Notes under the pieces: generated by a model
Databases searched by the model: none
Seen by the model: only the letters and a program-made list of their open reading frames with translations
Told to the model about the DNA's origin: nothing
Made by a program: the position numbers and the translations under genes
Shown here: positions 21,945 through 31,175 of the stretch, piece after piece
Position numbering within the stretch: the stretch's first letter is position 1
Layout: each line of letters begins with the position of its first letter
Source: Pyrenophora tritici-repentis
Taxonomy: Eukaryota; Ascomycota; Dothideomycetes; Pleosporales; Pleosporaceae
Assembly (NCBI RefSeq): GCF_003171515.1
Contig: NC_089390.1
Span: forward strand, 7,378,001 to 7,442,000
DNA length: 64,000 nt
Direction: 5' to 3'

Positions 21945-24355
21945 TCATCTCCTAGCTCTATCTCGCACAGGAAACTCTTCATTATCGTCCACCTTTCTTT
22001 CTACATGGTCAGTGCCAGAAGGTTGTGAGACAGTTCGCCTCCGTCGAGGTAAAGCAGTGTTGTTCTCACTGTTATTATAGTTATAGTTGGGATACCGTGG
22101 AATCTGCAAATCCGGCACGTTTTCTAGCGGACTGGCGAGGCGCGGTAAATTGGTTTCGGTGCGCAGTGGGCTGGGGGCGAATCTGAGATTACGAGATAGA
22201 GCCTGATTGACTCGAGGGGGTAGGGGTGCTGGGGCGGGAGTATGGGAAGGGGAGTATGGGTATGCCTGTGGTAGTTGTTAGCCGTGTGTCTGTTTGGCGA
22301 ACAACTTTTAGGGTCACAGGGTCGGTAGGGAAGAGGACTTGACATACGATATCAACACCACCCCTTTCCCCACTCTCATTCCCACCCTCGATCCAGACTT
22401 CATGCCCCCATCCCTCATACCTCTCGCGCCGCGGCCCTGTAGCAGTTACGTCCGCCATCCTGCCTTGCATGCCCGGCGCGAACATCGCCTCCCGAATCGC
22501 CCTTGCGGCGTTGGACCGCAGGCCTAGGGCCGCTATTCGGGCGTTGCGGATGTTGGTATTGTCTGTGTTGCTTCGATTGGGTAAACTGGTGGTTCTAACT
22601 CCGGGTTGGATGTTGGCCTGAGTGCTGGAGTGAATATTGTCCGTTGAGCGTATGCTGGCGGGGGCGCGTTGAATCATGCTTGAGAGACGGATCGGTGGGA
22701 ATTCCAGGTGTGCGGTAGATACCTTGTTATGGCGGCTGTGAGATGGGGGAGGGGGTGTGATTTCTTCGCTTGGACTGGATCGATGACATAGTTCCCCCAG
22801 CCTGTCCGTTTGCGAGCCTCGTTGGATTTTTCGCCGAAGGTACGCTATACCATACTTTTGCGGCGCGGGTGTTGCGGCGAAAGGGTTGGATCTGGGTGTG
22901 CCTGTGTATACGGGTGTAGCGGCTCCAGCTCTGCATGTTAGTTTCTTTATGAGAAGCCCAGCAGCACTTCTCCTCTTTTCCTCTGTCCCTATTTGCGTAT
23001 CAGCGGGAGATGGAGACTTCTCGTGCGTTCGGAGTATTTCAGGTGGCGGAGTCGAACTCCGATGTTCTCTTGCCAATCGTCTGGCTTCTGGGCTCAGGCT
23101 ATTCCAGTAAGACGCTTCCAGGTCCCGATGTGGATTTGGCGCTGCGTAAGATGGTGGGTTGGAAGCATAGCGCAGTTGTTGGTTCTGGTACTGATCTGGT
23201 GTAGATGAGCTTTGAGCACCCGGCCTCTCATTACCTGGAAGAAGCCGCTGTCTCGGTGGACGCAGTGAAGCATCGTCTAACGGACTTCTGATTTCTTGCG
23301 AGCTATTAAAATAACTCGAAAGATCTTCCCAGTATGCCCTTCTTTGCTGCGGTGTCATGTTAAAGTAAGGGTGGTTAGATCCAAACGCTACATTTCGATC
23401 GAACCACTCGACAGAGGGCTCGGAGCCAGATTCGCGGATGAATCGGTTTGGGGGCGTAATTCGATGTTGAGATACTTCAAAAGGAGCAATAGGAGAGATG
23501 GCACGACCAACCGGGAAGATGGAGAAGTTTGAGGGGCGAGAGGAGACTGTCAAGGGTGTCAGGTGACGTCTAGACAATGGCCGCGCCAGTGATGCAGCAC
23601 TGTAGTTTCCAGTGTTTTCGGACCACGGGGGTGCATCCTCGGGGTAAGGATTGGATTCAAAGCTTGCAGAACTATTCGCAGGTGCTTCGATGGTGCTGCG
23701 AAGGAGTGATGGCGTGGACCGTGTGGGAGGAGGGGCAGGGTTCTTCTCTTCACTTGCACTCGACTCAGATTCGAGCTCGTGCAGAGCCTTTTGTATCTCT
23801 TTCCCTCTCTTTCTGCCAACCTAAATATATCGTTAGCGTGATACTTACCCTTTTTTCAAAGTCAAGACATACTGCAGCATATTTTAGACTCTCAATACAT
23901 GTCTCCGTCTCCTCTTCTAGTTTCGCTTTCACGACCTGATGAGAATCTATATCTGGACCATATACATTTGTTTCTCGCTTATCCCTCTGCTTGGAGTCTT
24001 GTACTACCATCTCCTTTCTCTTGTTTTTCCCATCCACAGGTGGCTCTGCATCGTCCGGCTCCAACCTGTGTGGCCTTTCAACTTGGGCATCTGGAGTTTT
24101 TGGTCTATTCAAATCTTTAAAAGCCTCAGTATATTGATATAGGCAGCACGGAATTGACAAGTTACCGTTTGAATCTCTTAGATGCGCCGCGAGCGAAGCA
24201 ACTGGTGGCTGTTTGGTAGGTCCGTCATGTGAGTCGCGATCTGTGTGACGCACAGTCCCGGCTAATTTATTTTTGAGCAACCTGCTATTGTGACGGATTG
24301 CTACCATTCGTTTGCGCAGACCTGCAATATACGCGGGAGACTCCTGAGGCGACAT
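21945..24355 (-). CDS. Unknown protein, mostly disordered, 758 aa
   Basis: Three exons (24355-23873, 23820-22348, 22265-21945). The introns have GTATGT donors and TTTAG and CACAG acceptors with CTAAC branch sites. The splicing adds a coherent 106-residue C-terminus that a single-exon reading would miss. No known domain is recognised. The N-terminus has a short basic helix (LRKRMVAIRHNSRLLKNKL). Residues about 110-161 are charged and helix-prone (VKAKLEEETETCIESLKYAA). The rest is rich in Ser, Pro, Arg and Asn, with similar motifs MTPQQRRAYWEDLSSYF and SYWNSLSPEARRLAREH. A possible extra in-frame 51-nt intron (near 24112-24162, GTAACT donor) would remove 17 residues. Function cannot be assigned. 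Confidence 0.65.
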
Positions 24356-24643
24356 TGTAGGGAAGGTATATAGGTAGGTTGTTGAAATCTTGTGGTAGAT
24401 AGTTGAGCGATTTTATTGCAGTTGAGATCCGTTGTGTTGCGGGTGAAGATTTTCGGAAACTGACGTTCAGACCCTGGATTGTGATATGATTGTTGGGATT
24501 GAGTTGGCTGTTCCTCAATCATCACTGGTTCCAGTGAGCCAGTCCACAATCCACTCGACCCTTACCACCATTACGTATGTGAACACGACGTAATGTACGC
24601 ACCTTCGATGAGGACATTATTCATTAGGAGATCCCGAAACTAC

Positions 24644-26555
24644 TTAGTAAACTTTTCCATCAAGGCCCAGCAACGCTTCCAGCACCTCCTTGGCTTTGTT
24701 GGGCTCCATACTTCCCTTGGGCGCCTCCGCCATCATCTGTCCTACGAACCAGGATATCTTCTTAGTCTGACCTTTTCTGATGATATCCATCACCATTTCG
24801 GGGTTCCTCTCCAGTAGCGTCTGCGCCATCTCCCTGTACTCTTCCTCGCTCAGGGGGTGCAGTGCCAGATTTTCCTCTTTGACAATTTCAGCAACGCTGC
24901 GTTCATCACCTTCGAACTTCATTGCGAGCAAGCGTTTGCCGGTGGGTGATGTAATAACTTTGCGGTAAACGTGCGAAATGACGTCGGCAAGATAGTTGGG
25001 TGGAACACGGTTAGCGTCCCATGGTAGTTGTTTGAACATTGAGCCCAGTTCCATTAGTACCCAGTCCCCCACCATTTTCCCCAGCCTTGACTTGGTTTTA
25101 CTCGCTTCGTCTCCCCATTCTTCTGAAAGCTTCGTGATCGTGGCCAGGAAATACTCCATACGCTCGCCGTCGTCTATTGTGAGAAGTGTCATGGCGTCTT
25201 TGGCAGTGAGCGAATATGTTGAGGTCAGGCGGTGCTCAAGCTCGTCGGGAAGCATTGGCAGTGTTTCTCGGAGGTGTTCAATGAGACTCTGATCATGGTT
25301 AGCATGAACCCACCAAGATAGTGAGAGTACTTGCGTCTGATACGATGATGGGAGCAATGTCTGGGTCTGGCATGTAACGGTAGTCAATCTCTCCCTCTTT
25401 GCTCCTCAAGCGCTTCGTTGTCGTGCTTCCAAGAGTCCACCCACGGGTCTCACCTTCGATGATGCCTCCACTCTCGAGGATGTCGATCTGGCGGTCGCGC
25501 TCTGCGATGATCGCGTCTTCAACAGCTTTGAAACTTGATAGGTTTTTGATCTCGGTTCGCTGGCCTAGGCCAGTAACACCGTGATATGAATGATTTGCTC
25601 CCTGTGAGCTCTCCTCATGGCAACGAACAGATACGTTGACGTCAGCCCGCAAGCCTCCCAATTCCATACCAGTTGTACAGGCATTGACAGCCTTGAGTAT
25701 CATTTGTATCTTGCGCGCAGTGGCAGCAGCAACGATAGGGTCATGAATCTCGGGCATCGTGATGATCTCAATCAGAGGGTGCGAGACACGGTTGAAGTCG
25801 AGTAGGTGCGTCGAAGGTGGTTGCTGTATGGTTTTGGCGGTGTCCTGCTCCATCTGTATTTGCTTGATGCCAATATACTTAGGGGTGTGTTGTGGGGTTT
25901 TGTCGGGAGGGAAGTCATAGGGATAGAGAACGAGCCTTCCATTCTTCGCAAAAGGCTCGTAGTATTGTGTGATCTGGTAGCCATTGGGCTGATCTTGGTA
26001 AAAGTAGTGTTTTCGATCGAAGCTGCTCCGGGGAGGTATCTCGCACTGGAAGGCTAAGGCGGCTCGCAAGGCGGGTACGAGAGTGTCCAGCTGGAAGATG
26101 GGCTGGGAACCGGGAAAGGCGACATCAAAGAGAGCGGCGTGAGTATTTGGTGCGTCACCCACCGACGTAGTCGCCTTGGAGAACAGCTTCCGTGCAGTGT
26201 TGAGTTCGGCATGTACTTCAATTCCTACAGTCAATTCCCATTTTTCCGTTCGTGCATGTTTGTTCAAAGTGATCGGGTCTAACGTTTTGTCAGATTGACC
26301 CTTATTCTTCTTTTTCACCTTCTTCTGCTCCTTTGCAGCATCTTTCAACGTCTTGCGGAAAGATGTTGACGTCTCAGTCTGGAGGTATCGTGTCGTGTGC
26401 GATGTAAGGTGCGCAGCACCCAATTCCGAGCGTCTTGCTTGCTTGGTACATGAGTGATAGATGTATGGTCGTTTCGAAGCTGCAGCAAAGCTGGCGCGGG
26501 TGGTGCGAGCCAGCATGGTGTGAAGTTGACCAAGTGCAGTCTTGGTGCGATGCAC
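24644..26555 (-). CDS. PET112: Mitochondrial glutamyl-tRNA(Gln) amidotransferase subunit B (GatB)
   Basis: Two exons (26555-25335 and 25288-24644) give 621 aa. The GatB core is clear: [15 protein letters not shown], then [46 protein letters not shown] and [12 protein letters not shown]. The C-terminal YqeY-like region contains [18 protein letters not shown]. The first 100 residues are basic and lack acidic residues early on, which fits a mitochondrial targeting sequence. With GatA (and GatF or GatC) it converts Glu-tRNA(Gln) to Gln-tRNA(Gln) in mitochondria. The intron is best read as GC-AG (GCAAGT donor, 25289-25334); a GT donor nine bases upstream is possible but would remove three residues next to a conserved site. 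Confidence 0.94.
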
Positions 26556-26813
26556 ACTTGCGGGCGGCCCGTGCTCACTTCCGAAGGCCCCTCTTGAACG
26601 TCAGGACATGGAGTCTTCTCAACGCCAGAACCTCCCGCGTCCTTTTTCCACCTTGTGATATCTCTACACCGATCGAACGGCTGTCGAACCCCTCTCGCAA
26701 TTGGGCATACACCCCTGGCCAACTCGTGAAGTCCGACTGTGCTGAACCTTTTGTGTCGTCAGAGAACCGAACACTGCGAATGCTCTCCATTCCAGTATAC
26801 AGTATTGTGGTTT

Positions 26814-26901
26814 TCGAAATACCTTGAGCCGCCTGGATCTGGTTAGCTTGGTGCCCAAGAACATCAACTCCCATAGTAATTTGTTAGTAAATTAATGCAG
26901 C
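26814..26901 (+). repeat. Left terminal inverted repeat of the two-gene transposon
   Basis: 88 bp matching the reverse complement of 30095-30182 with about six mismatches and no gaps. Three of the differences are C/T or G/A changes. The segment starts TCGAAATACCTTGAGCC and ends ATGCAGC. Confidence 0.92.
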
Positions 26902-27014
26902 AGCCGTTTCCCACCTCCAGAAGCCCATGAAGCTAGTCCTGTACTCTAAATCGTTCGTGTATAGCGTTTTGTTTGTGTGGAGCTTGTTGCGAGCTCAATC
27001 TAGCTGCTGTTGGG

Positions 27015-28709
27015 ATGCCGCCCAAGCGCCAGCGTAAGCCGAAGCAGCCATTCGATCAAGGCGTTAACCCGTCCTCCCAGAAGCGTAGAGCGCCAGCAAC
27101 TAGACAAAATCCTACCCATTTAACGCCTAAACGTGTCCGCCGTGAGGCGCTGCCGTCGCCTCCAGCGACTGCCCCGCCGCGCCGTCAAAGCCCGTTGTCC
27201 GAGCCTGAGCTGCAAGCCACCCAAACAGCTGCCTCCGCGCAAGCTGAAGATATCGTTGGCGAGGATGAGGATACTTTCGAGGATGGAGATGGCGATCCGC
27301 TGCCTGAGGATGAGGATGAGATCGCTGCTAAGGGCGCTGCCGGTAGTGTTGAGGATGAGGGAGAGCCAGCGTACCGACGTCAAGAAGGCACTCCATGGCT
27401 GCCTCGCTCATCGCAAGCGCTAGAGGATGAGGTTAATCCTGTACTGCGCGTTAGGTGGAGGGCTTGCCTTGGTGGTGATATGGAGAAACACTTTATTCCT
27501 GAAGCTGCCGATAGCGAGCACGGCGTACGGCTGTACTCGCTGCATTTCGACGACCTATGGCAGTGGGTAGATGACGTTGTTGCAGAATTACGGCCAAAAA
27601 GAGCGAAGATCTCATCTGTTTGCACTGTTGTTTACCCAGCTAAGCAGGCCAAACGCGAGCGCGCGATAAAGCGATTGCGGCGAGGTGTTGATGCAACGTG
27701 GAATAGCTTTCAGCGCCTTGTTGTAGAGGTTGATAACTATGTCAGCGAGCCAGTAAACGTCGATTTCGAGCTCATCTTGGCTGAAATTCCAGGGGAGCAG
27801 CAGCCGTTGCCAACGGTTGTCGACGGTCCTCGTCGACGCACCGCAACGGTGATTCAAGAGGAGGGGCTTGCTGGTGTAATAGCAGCTGAACAAGCAGGTA
27901 GCGGGCATGCTATTGCTATCCGGGATAGATGGCGCTGTACAGATACCCATTGCGAGAACTATCCTTATTGCTGCTGGATGGCGCCAACAGCGAGGCAGCC
28001 AGCGCGCTTCGAAGATCACCTCTTTGTCAACGGCAACATTATCTCCATGTGGGCAAGAGCAATTACAGCGAGAAGGGCAACGTACGATGAGCCATCTGAT
28101 GATGTACGGCTTGCAATTTTGAGAGCAAAGGACCTGCGGGTGCATGAGAAAACGCGCAAGTTGCGGGCGGCTGGAGATGGCGACGATGATATCAAAAGCT
28201 TAACAAAACTGCTCATCGTTGGACAGCTTGAGCGGATGAACAGGCAACCTCAACAGGAGTCTAACTTGCAGGCAGCTGCACCAACGATAACAAGAGCTGA
28301 GGTATCTAGTGCATCTCAGTGGGCGCCTATCCGATATGATCATGAGCAGGAGATTAACGAGCATACTAGTAATTTCTTTAACTACCTTAAGTTAAAATTT
28401 CCTACAGTTGGAGAGGACATTAACGAGCTTTATAAGACTCTTGTTATTGACGGAGCTATGGATATCAACCTCTTGATGCAGCCATCTGGTGATATCTTGA
28501 AGTTGTGGACGCAGCATTTCAAGCAGCCTTCTGGCTGGTTTTTCACGCTACAAAACACTGCAAAAGAATGGCAAGCTGGGTACCAGGGTCTCACAGATCG
28601 TAACTGGAGACGAGTCGAACGTTGTAAGAAAAGAGAAGAGATTGCGCGCAAGAAATTGGTGGTTGAACCGTCTAGCAGTGTTGTGGAGGATGATGGCGAG
28701 AATGCTTGA
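27015..28709 (+). CDS. Accessory transposon protein of unknown function, 564 aa
   Basis: A single open frame; the first ATG at 27015 begins MPPKRQRKPKQPFD. The N-terminal 60 residues are strongly basic and proline-rich, like a nuclear localisation or DNA-contacting tail. Residues about 75-115 are acidic. The middle part is folded-looking, with a cysteine cluster (CTDTHCENYPYCCW, around residue 310) that could bind zinc. The C-terminal 110 residues (from HTSNFFNYLKLKFP to WQAGYQGL) are helical and end in a basic tail. I recognise no named domain. Its place inside the inverted repeats, opposite an intact transposase, suggests a role in the element's life cycle, but that is inference. Confidence 0.72.
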   Translation: MPPKRQRKPKQPFDQGVNPSSQKRRAPATRQNPTHLTPKRVRREALPSPPATAPPRRQSPLSEPELQATQTAASAQAEDIVGEDEDTFEDGDGDPLPEDEDEIAAKGAAGSVEDEGEPAYRRQEGTPWLPRSSQALEDEVNPVLRVRWRACLGGDMEKHFIPEAADSEHGVRLYSLHFDDLWQWVDDVVAELRPKRAKISSVCTVVYPAKQAKRERAIKRLRRGVDATWNSFQRLVVEVDNYVSEPVNVDFELILAEIPGEQQPLPTVVDGPRRRTATVIQEEGLAGVIAAEQAGSGHAIAIRDRWRCTDTHCENYPYCCWMAPTARQPARFEDHLFVNGNIISMWARAITARRATYDEPSDDVRLAILRAKDLRVHEKTRKLRAAGDGDDDIKSLTKLLIVGQLERMNRQPQQESNLQAAAPTITRAEVSSASQWAPIRYDHEQEINEHTSNFFNYLKLKFPTVGEDINELYKTLVIDGAMDINLLMQPSGDILKLWTQHFKQPSGWFFTLQNTAKEWQAGYQGLTDRNWRRVERCKKREEIARKKLVVEPSSSVVEDDGENA

Positions 28710-29012
28710 AGCTTAGTGGCCTGAGCGTTTTTGGTGACAGCGGCCCGTGCCCGCTATAGTGTTGAGGTTTTTCAGGCGTTTCAAATGCGCTGCAACAATA
28801 GTCTATTTGGATAGCCCTATGTACAACACTACAACGTTATGCGATTATAACAGGTTAACTTCCTAAGATAGTTCTATATGTATAGAAATAGCTCTTATTT
28901 TTTAGAATTATTAAATCGCTTTTGTGGGTTGCGCATTAAGGTGTAATCGTTCGCATTTGTATGGTATCATCTACCTATAGAAACGTACTGTGGCATCCAT
29001 TTAAAAGCACAA
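28710..29012. other. AT-rich spacer between the two transposon genes
   Basis: About 300 bp between the two convergent stop codons, AT-rich, without an open frame. It must hold both 3' ends. No repeat seen. Confidence 0.6.
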
Positions 29013-29987
29013 TTAATAGGGATAGCCACACCTATGGAACCAGCTTCTGCAGTTAATATTACAGCACACCAGCTGCGCTGCATACTCAAGAAAGACCCCA
29101 AAGTCAATGAAGTTCTCCGCTTGCGCTGAATTCCTTTTCATCCACCCCTTGAGCTGCTTAAAGCTCTTCTCGATGGGGTTGAAATCTGGTGAGTATGGCG
29201 GCAGATACTCAAGGAGTACTCCAGCACTTTGGCAAAGCACCCGTACACGCTCTGATCGATGGATGGAGGCGTTATCAAGCACGATTACTGAGGCTGGCCC
29301 TGGGTGAGGATTGCAGAACGGCAGCACTTGAAACTCTAAGAAGTCTTCTAGGATCTCAGATGTAATCGCGCCTTGAAAGATCTTATAGCTTATGTAGCCA
29401 TCTATCGTCATGGCTGGCAGCAGCGACCACCGTTCTGATCGCCTGAAGCTGTGTGATAGCTCCACCGGCTCCCCGATTGGAGACCAGCCATACTTGCGGT
29501 CGCCCGTACGCTCATTGCAGGCGCTCTCGTCCAACGCAACGATCTGCTCCGCCTTATAGTGTTGCGCCATCCTGGCAAGATAGAGGCGGCGGAGTGGCTC
29601 ACTCTGCTCCTTTGCCCGCTTTGTTGCAAGCTTGCGAGACCATCTCATCTTCTCTAGCTCTCGGTAAACGCTCGCAAGGCTTATCCTAACGTCGTACTCG
29701 TCGTACAAGAAGTCCCTCATCTCATCCATGTATGCGCCCGGTGAGCCATTGAGGTATGCCTGAAGGCCTTCGCGCTGAGCTTGCCGGAGTATAGATGGCC
29801 GCCCAAGTCGAACGCAGCGCGGCGGATAAGGCACGCCCCAAAACTCTAAGCTCAACCTCAGCTTTGCTACTGTGTTACGGCTCGCACCTGTAGCTCTAGA
29901 GATGGCTCGATCACTTTCGCAGGCAGCAATTCGGTCGAGGATAGCCTGGAGAACAGCGGGCTGCAAGCGGTGGCCGGTGCCTGGCAT
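29013..29987 (-). CDS. DD34E transposase (Tc1/mariner, IS630-like, DDE_3)
   Basis: 324 aa from the first ATG at 29987. The frame stays open a further 12 codons upstream, but only with a TTG. The N-terminal half is a pair of helix-turn-helix units (SDRAISRATGASRNTVAKL, then a GRP hinge and a second region with VYRELEKMRWSRK). The catalytic triad is complete: Asp in VALDESA (about 153), Asp in VIVLDNASIH (about 238) and Glu in DFNPIEKSF (about 273). Exactly 34 residues lie between the second Asp and the Glu, as in Tc1-type transposases. No stop or frameshift is present, so the enzyme may be active. It excises and integrates the element at TA dinucleotides in related systems. Confidence 0.93.
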   Translation of the reverse strand: MPGTGHRLQPAVLQAILDRIAACESDRAISRATGASRNTVAKLRLSLEFWGVPYPPRCVRLGRPSILRQAQREGLQAYLNGSPGAYMDEMRDFLYDEYDVRISLASVYRELEKMRWSRKLATKRAKEQSEPLRRLYLARMAQHYKAEQIVALDESACNERTGDRKYGWSPIGEPVELSHSFRRSERWSLLPAMTIDGYISYKIFQGAITSEILEDFLEFQVLPFCNPHPGPASVIVLDNASIHRSERVRVLCQSAGVLLEYLPPYSPDFNPIEKSFKQLKGWMKRNSAQAENFIDFGVFLEYAAQLVCCNINCRSWFHRCGYPY

Positions 29988-30094
29988 CGCGATGAGATGG
30001 GCTCGAGAAAATTGCAACACCAAAAACGCGAGTCAGTAGAGGCGATCGCAGCAAACAATGAACTTCAAATACGTTGTGGGTGTTAGAAAGCGTG

Positions 30095-30182
30095 GCTGCA
30101 TCGATTTACTAACAAATTACTATAGGAGTTGATGTTCTTGGCCACCAAGCCAACCAGATCCAGGTGGCTCAAGGTATTTCGA
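30095..30182 (-). repeat. Right terminal inverted repeat of the two-gene transposon
   Basis: Reverse-complement partner of 26814-26901, ungapped over 88 bp with about six mismatches. Confidence 0.92.
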
Positions 30183-30271
30183 GAAACACCCATAGTTCCA
30201 CGGAATTCCAAACTCGGTGCTGCTGAGATGTCTCCGAGATTCGATTGAAACTCGCGCAAGCGTCCTCCAAC

Positions 30272-30607
30272 CTACTTCGCCGCATGCAACTTGAGCAAGA
30301 GCAACTTTGTCTGTAGCCTGAGCCTCTCTTTCTTCTTTGTTGCTGACCTGAGCTTTTGCATGGTGGCGGCAGTCGTTTCCGCTCGTTTTCCCTTCTTCTT
30401 TTGCTTTATCAAGCGACGCTTCTCGGCTCTTTCCTCTGCCCGCTTGCGCATCGCTTCACGTTGCTCGGGTGTATGGTCCGCGCTCCCACCAGCAATAATA
30501 GCAGCCCCGAAATCACCACCATGACTGACATTATGACTGGCACCACAATCGGCACCCCCGGAATCACCACAATCGGCACCTCCAAAATCAGCACCACAAT
30601 TTGCCAT
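30272..30607 (-). CDS. Small basic protein of unknown function (tandem ORF A), 111 aa
   Basis: Open frame from ATG at 30607. The N-terminal third is Gly/Ala/Asp/Cys-rich with loose repeats of GGADCG. The C-terminal two thirds are highly basic and helical (MRKRAEERAEKRRLIKQ) and end LLLLKLHAAK. The tail resembles that of the next ORF upstream (AT..K..LR..T.LL.LKLH in both). It begins 15 bp after that ORF's stop codon. The opposite strand is also open here, so coding status is not certain. It lies 90 bp from the transposon's right end. No known family. Confidence 0.4.
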   Translation of the reverse strand: MANCGADFGGADCGDSGGADCGASHNVSHGGDFGAAIIAGGSADHTPEQREAMRKRAEERAEKRRLIKQKKKGKRAETTAATMQKLRSATKKKERLRLQTKLLLLKLHAAK

Positions 30608-30622
30608 CAAAGAGCGTCAAGT

Positions 30623-31147
30623 CTAGTCAATGTGGAGCTTGAGCTTCAGCAACGTCGTGTATGACCGAAGTTTGGCCTTGTTGTCTGTTGCTTCGTTGAT
30701 CTTGGATTTGGCGTCGATCTTGGCCGCGTCTCGCACCTGCCTGTGCTGTGGCTGTTCTCCCACAAGTTTCGTTCCCTTCTTGTTGAGAACTTCCTCCAGC
30801 GGGTTCGCAAGCTTGCGAGTTGGTGTGGTGCGTACCGTAACTCGGGTATCAGATGGCACTGCGTCAGGGGTGGCTGCCGCCGGAGTGGTCTTTCCGCAAG
30901 ATGCACTGCAGTTCGTAGATGGTTCCGATGCCTGAACTTTGGGTGTGCTTGTTTGAGACGTGCTTTGCCTGTGTCTTGACCGTCGGGCGACCCGTGCCTT
31001 ATCTCTGGCTTTGTCTTGACGCTTCTTTCTTAGGCGTTCAATTCTCTTTTGTTGACGGTTTCGAGAGATGGACTCGGGTACTGGTTTTTGCAGTGGGCCT
31101 GGATACTTTGGAAATAAATTGCCAATAAAGGCACCAGAAGTGTCCAT
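30623..31147 (-). CDS. Small basic protein of unknown function (tandem ORF B), 174 aa
   Basis: Open frame from ATG at 31147 (MDTSGAFIGNLFPKYPGP). The middle is strongly basic (RIERLRKKRQDKARDKAR), followed by a Ser/Thr/Pro-rich stretch. The C-terminus LRSYTTLLKLKLHID resembles the tail of ORF A. Stop codons of this ORF and of ORF C are each followed closely by ACTTGACGC, which hints at an old tandem duplication. Only 28 bp separate it from the stop of ORF C. It could instead be an exon of one larger gene, but I find no convincing splice sites between the ORFs. Function unknown. Confidence 0.45.
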   Translation of the reverse strand: MDTSGAFIGNLFPKYPGPLQKPVPESISRNRQQKRIERLRKKRQDKARDKARVARRSRHRQSTSQTSTPKVQASEPSTNCSASCGKTTPAAATPDAVPSDTRVTVRTTPTRKLANPLEEVLNKKGTKLVGEQPQHRQVRDAAKIDAKSKINEATDNKAKLRSYTTLLKLKLHID

Positions 31148-31175
31148 ACACAACGAATTATAGAAAGGACTGGCG

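Larger units (their letters stand above)
26814..30182. mobile_element. Two-gene Tc1/mariner (IS630-like) DNA transposon, 3.4 kb
   Basis: Defined by 88-bp inverted repeats at both ends (26814-26901 and 30095-30182). It encloses a plus-strand gene of unknown function (27015-28709) and a minus-strand DD34E transposase (29013-29987) arranged tail to tail. Both frames are intact. The outer boundary is uncertain: weaker similarity continues perhaps 15-20 bp outwards on each side, so a TA target duplication is not resolved. The left end lies about 260 bp upstream of the GatB start codon, within its likely promoter. Confidence 0.85.

Noticed and set aside
23821..23848. 28-nt intron with GTAAGT donor in the 758-aa unknown gene
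   Set aside because: Too short for a fungal intron. A GTATGT donor 24 nt upstream with the same acceptor gives a normal 52-nt intron in the same frame.
24301..24549. Frames upstream of the 758-aa unknown gene
   Set aside because: They overlap its leader and start codon. At most an upstream ORF, with nothing to show it is translated.
26575..26874. 99-codon minus-strand frame overlapping the transposon's left end
   Set aside because: Its first 20 codons are inside the 88-bp inverted repeat, and the same peptide-like reading appears in the right repeat. It is a by-product of the repeat, not a gene.
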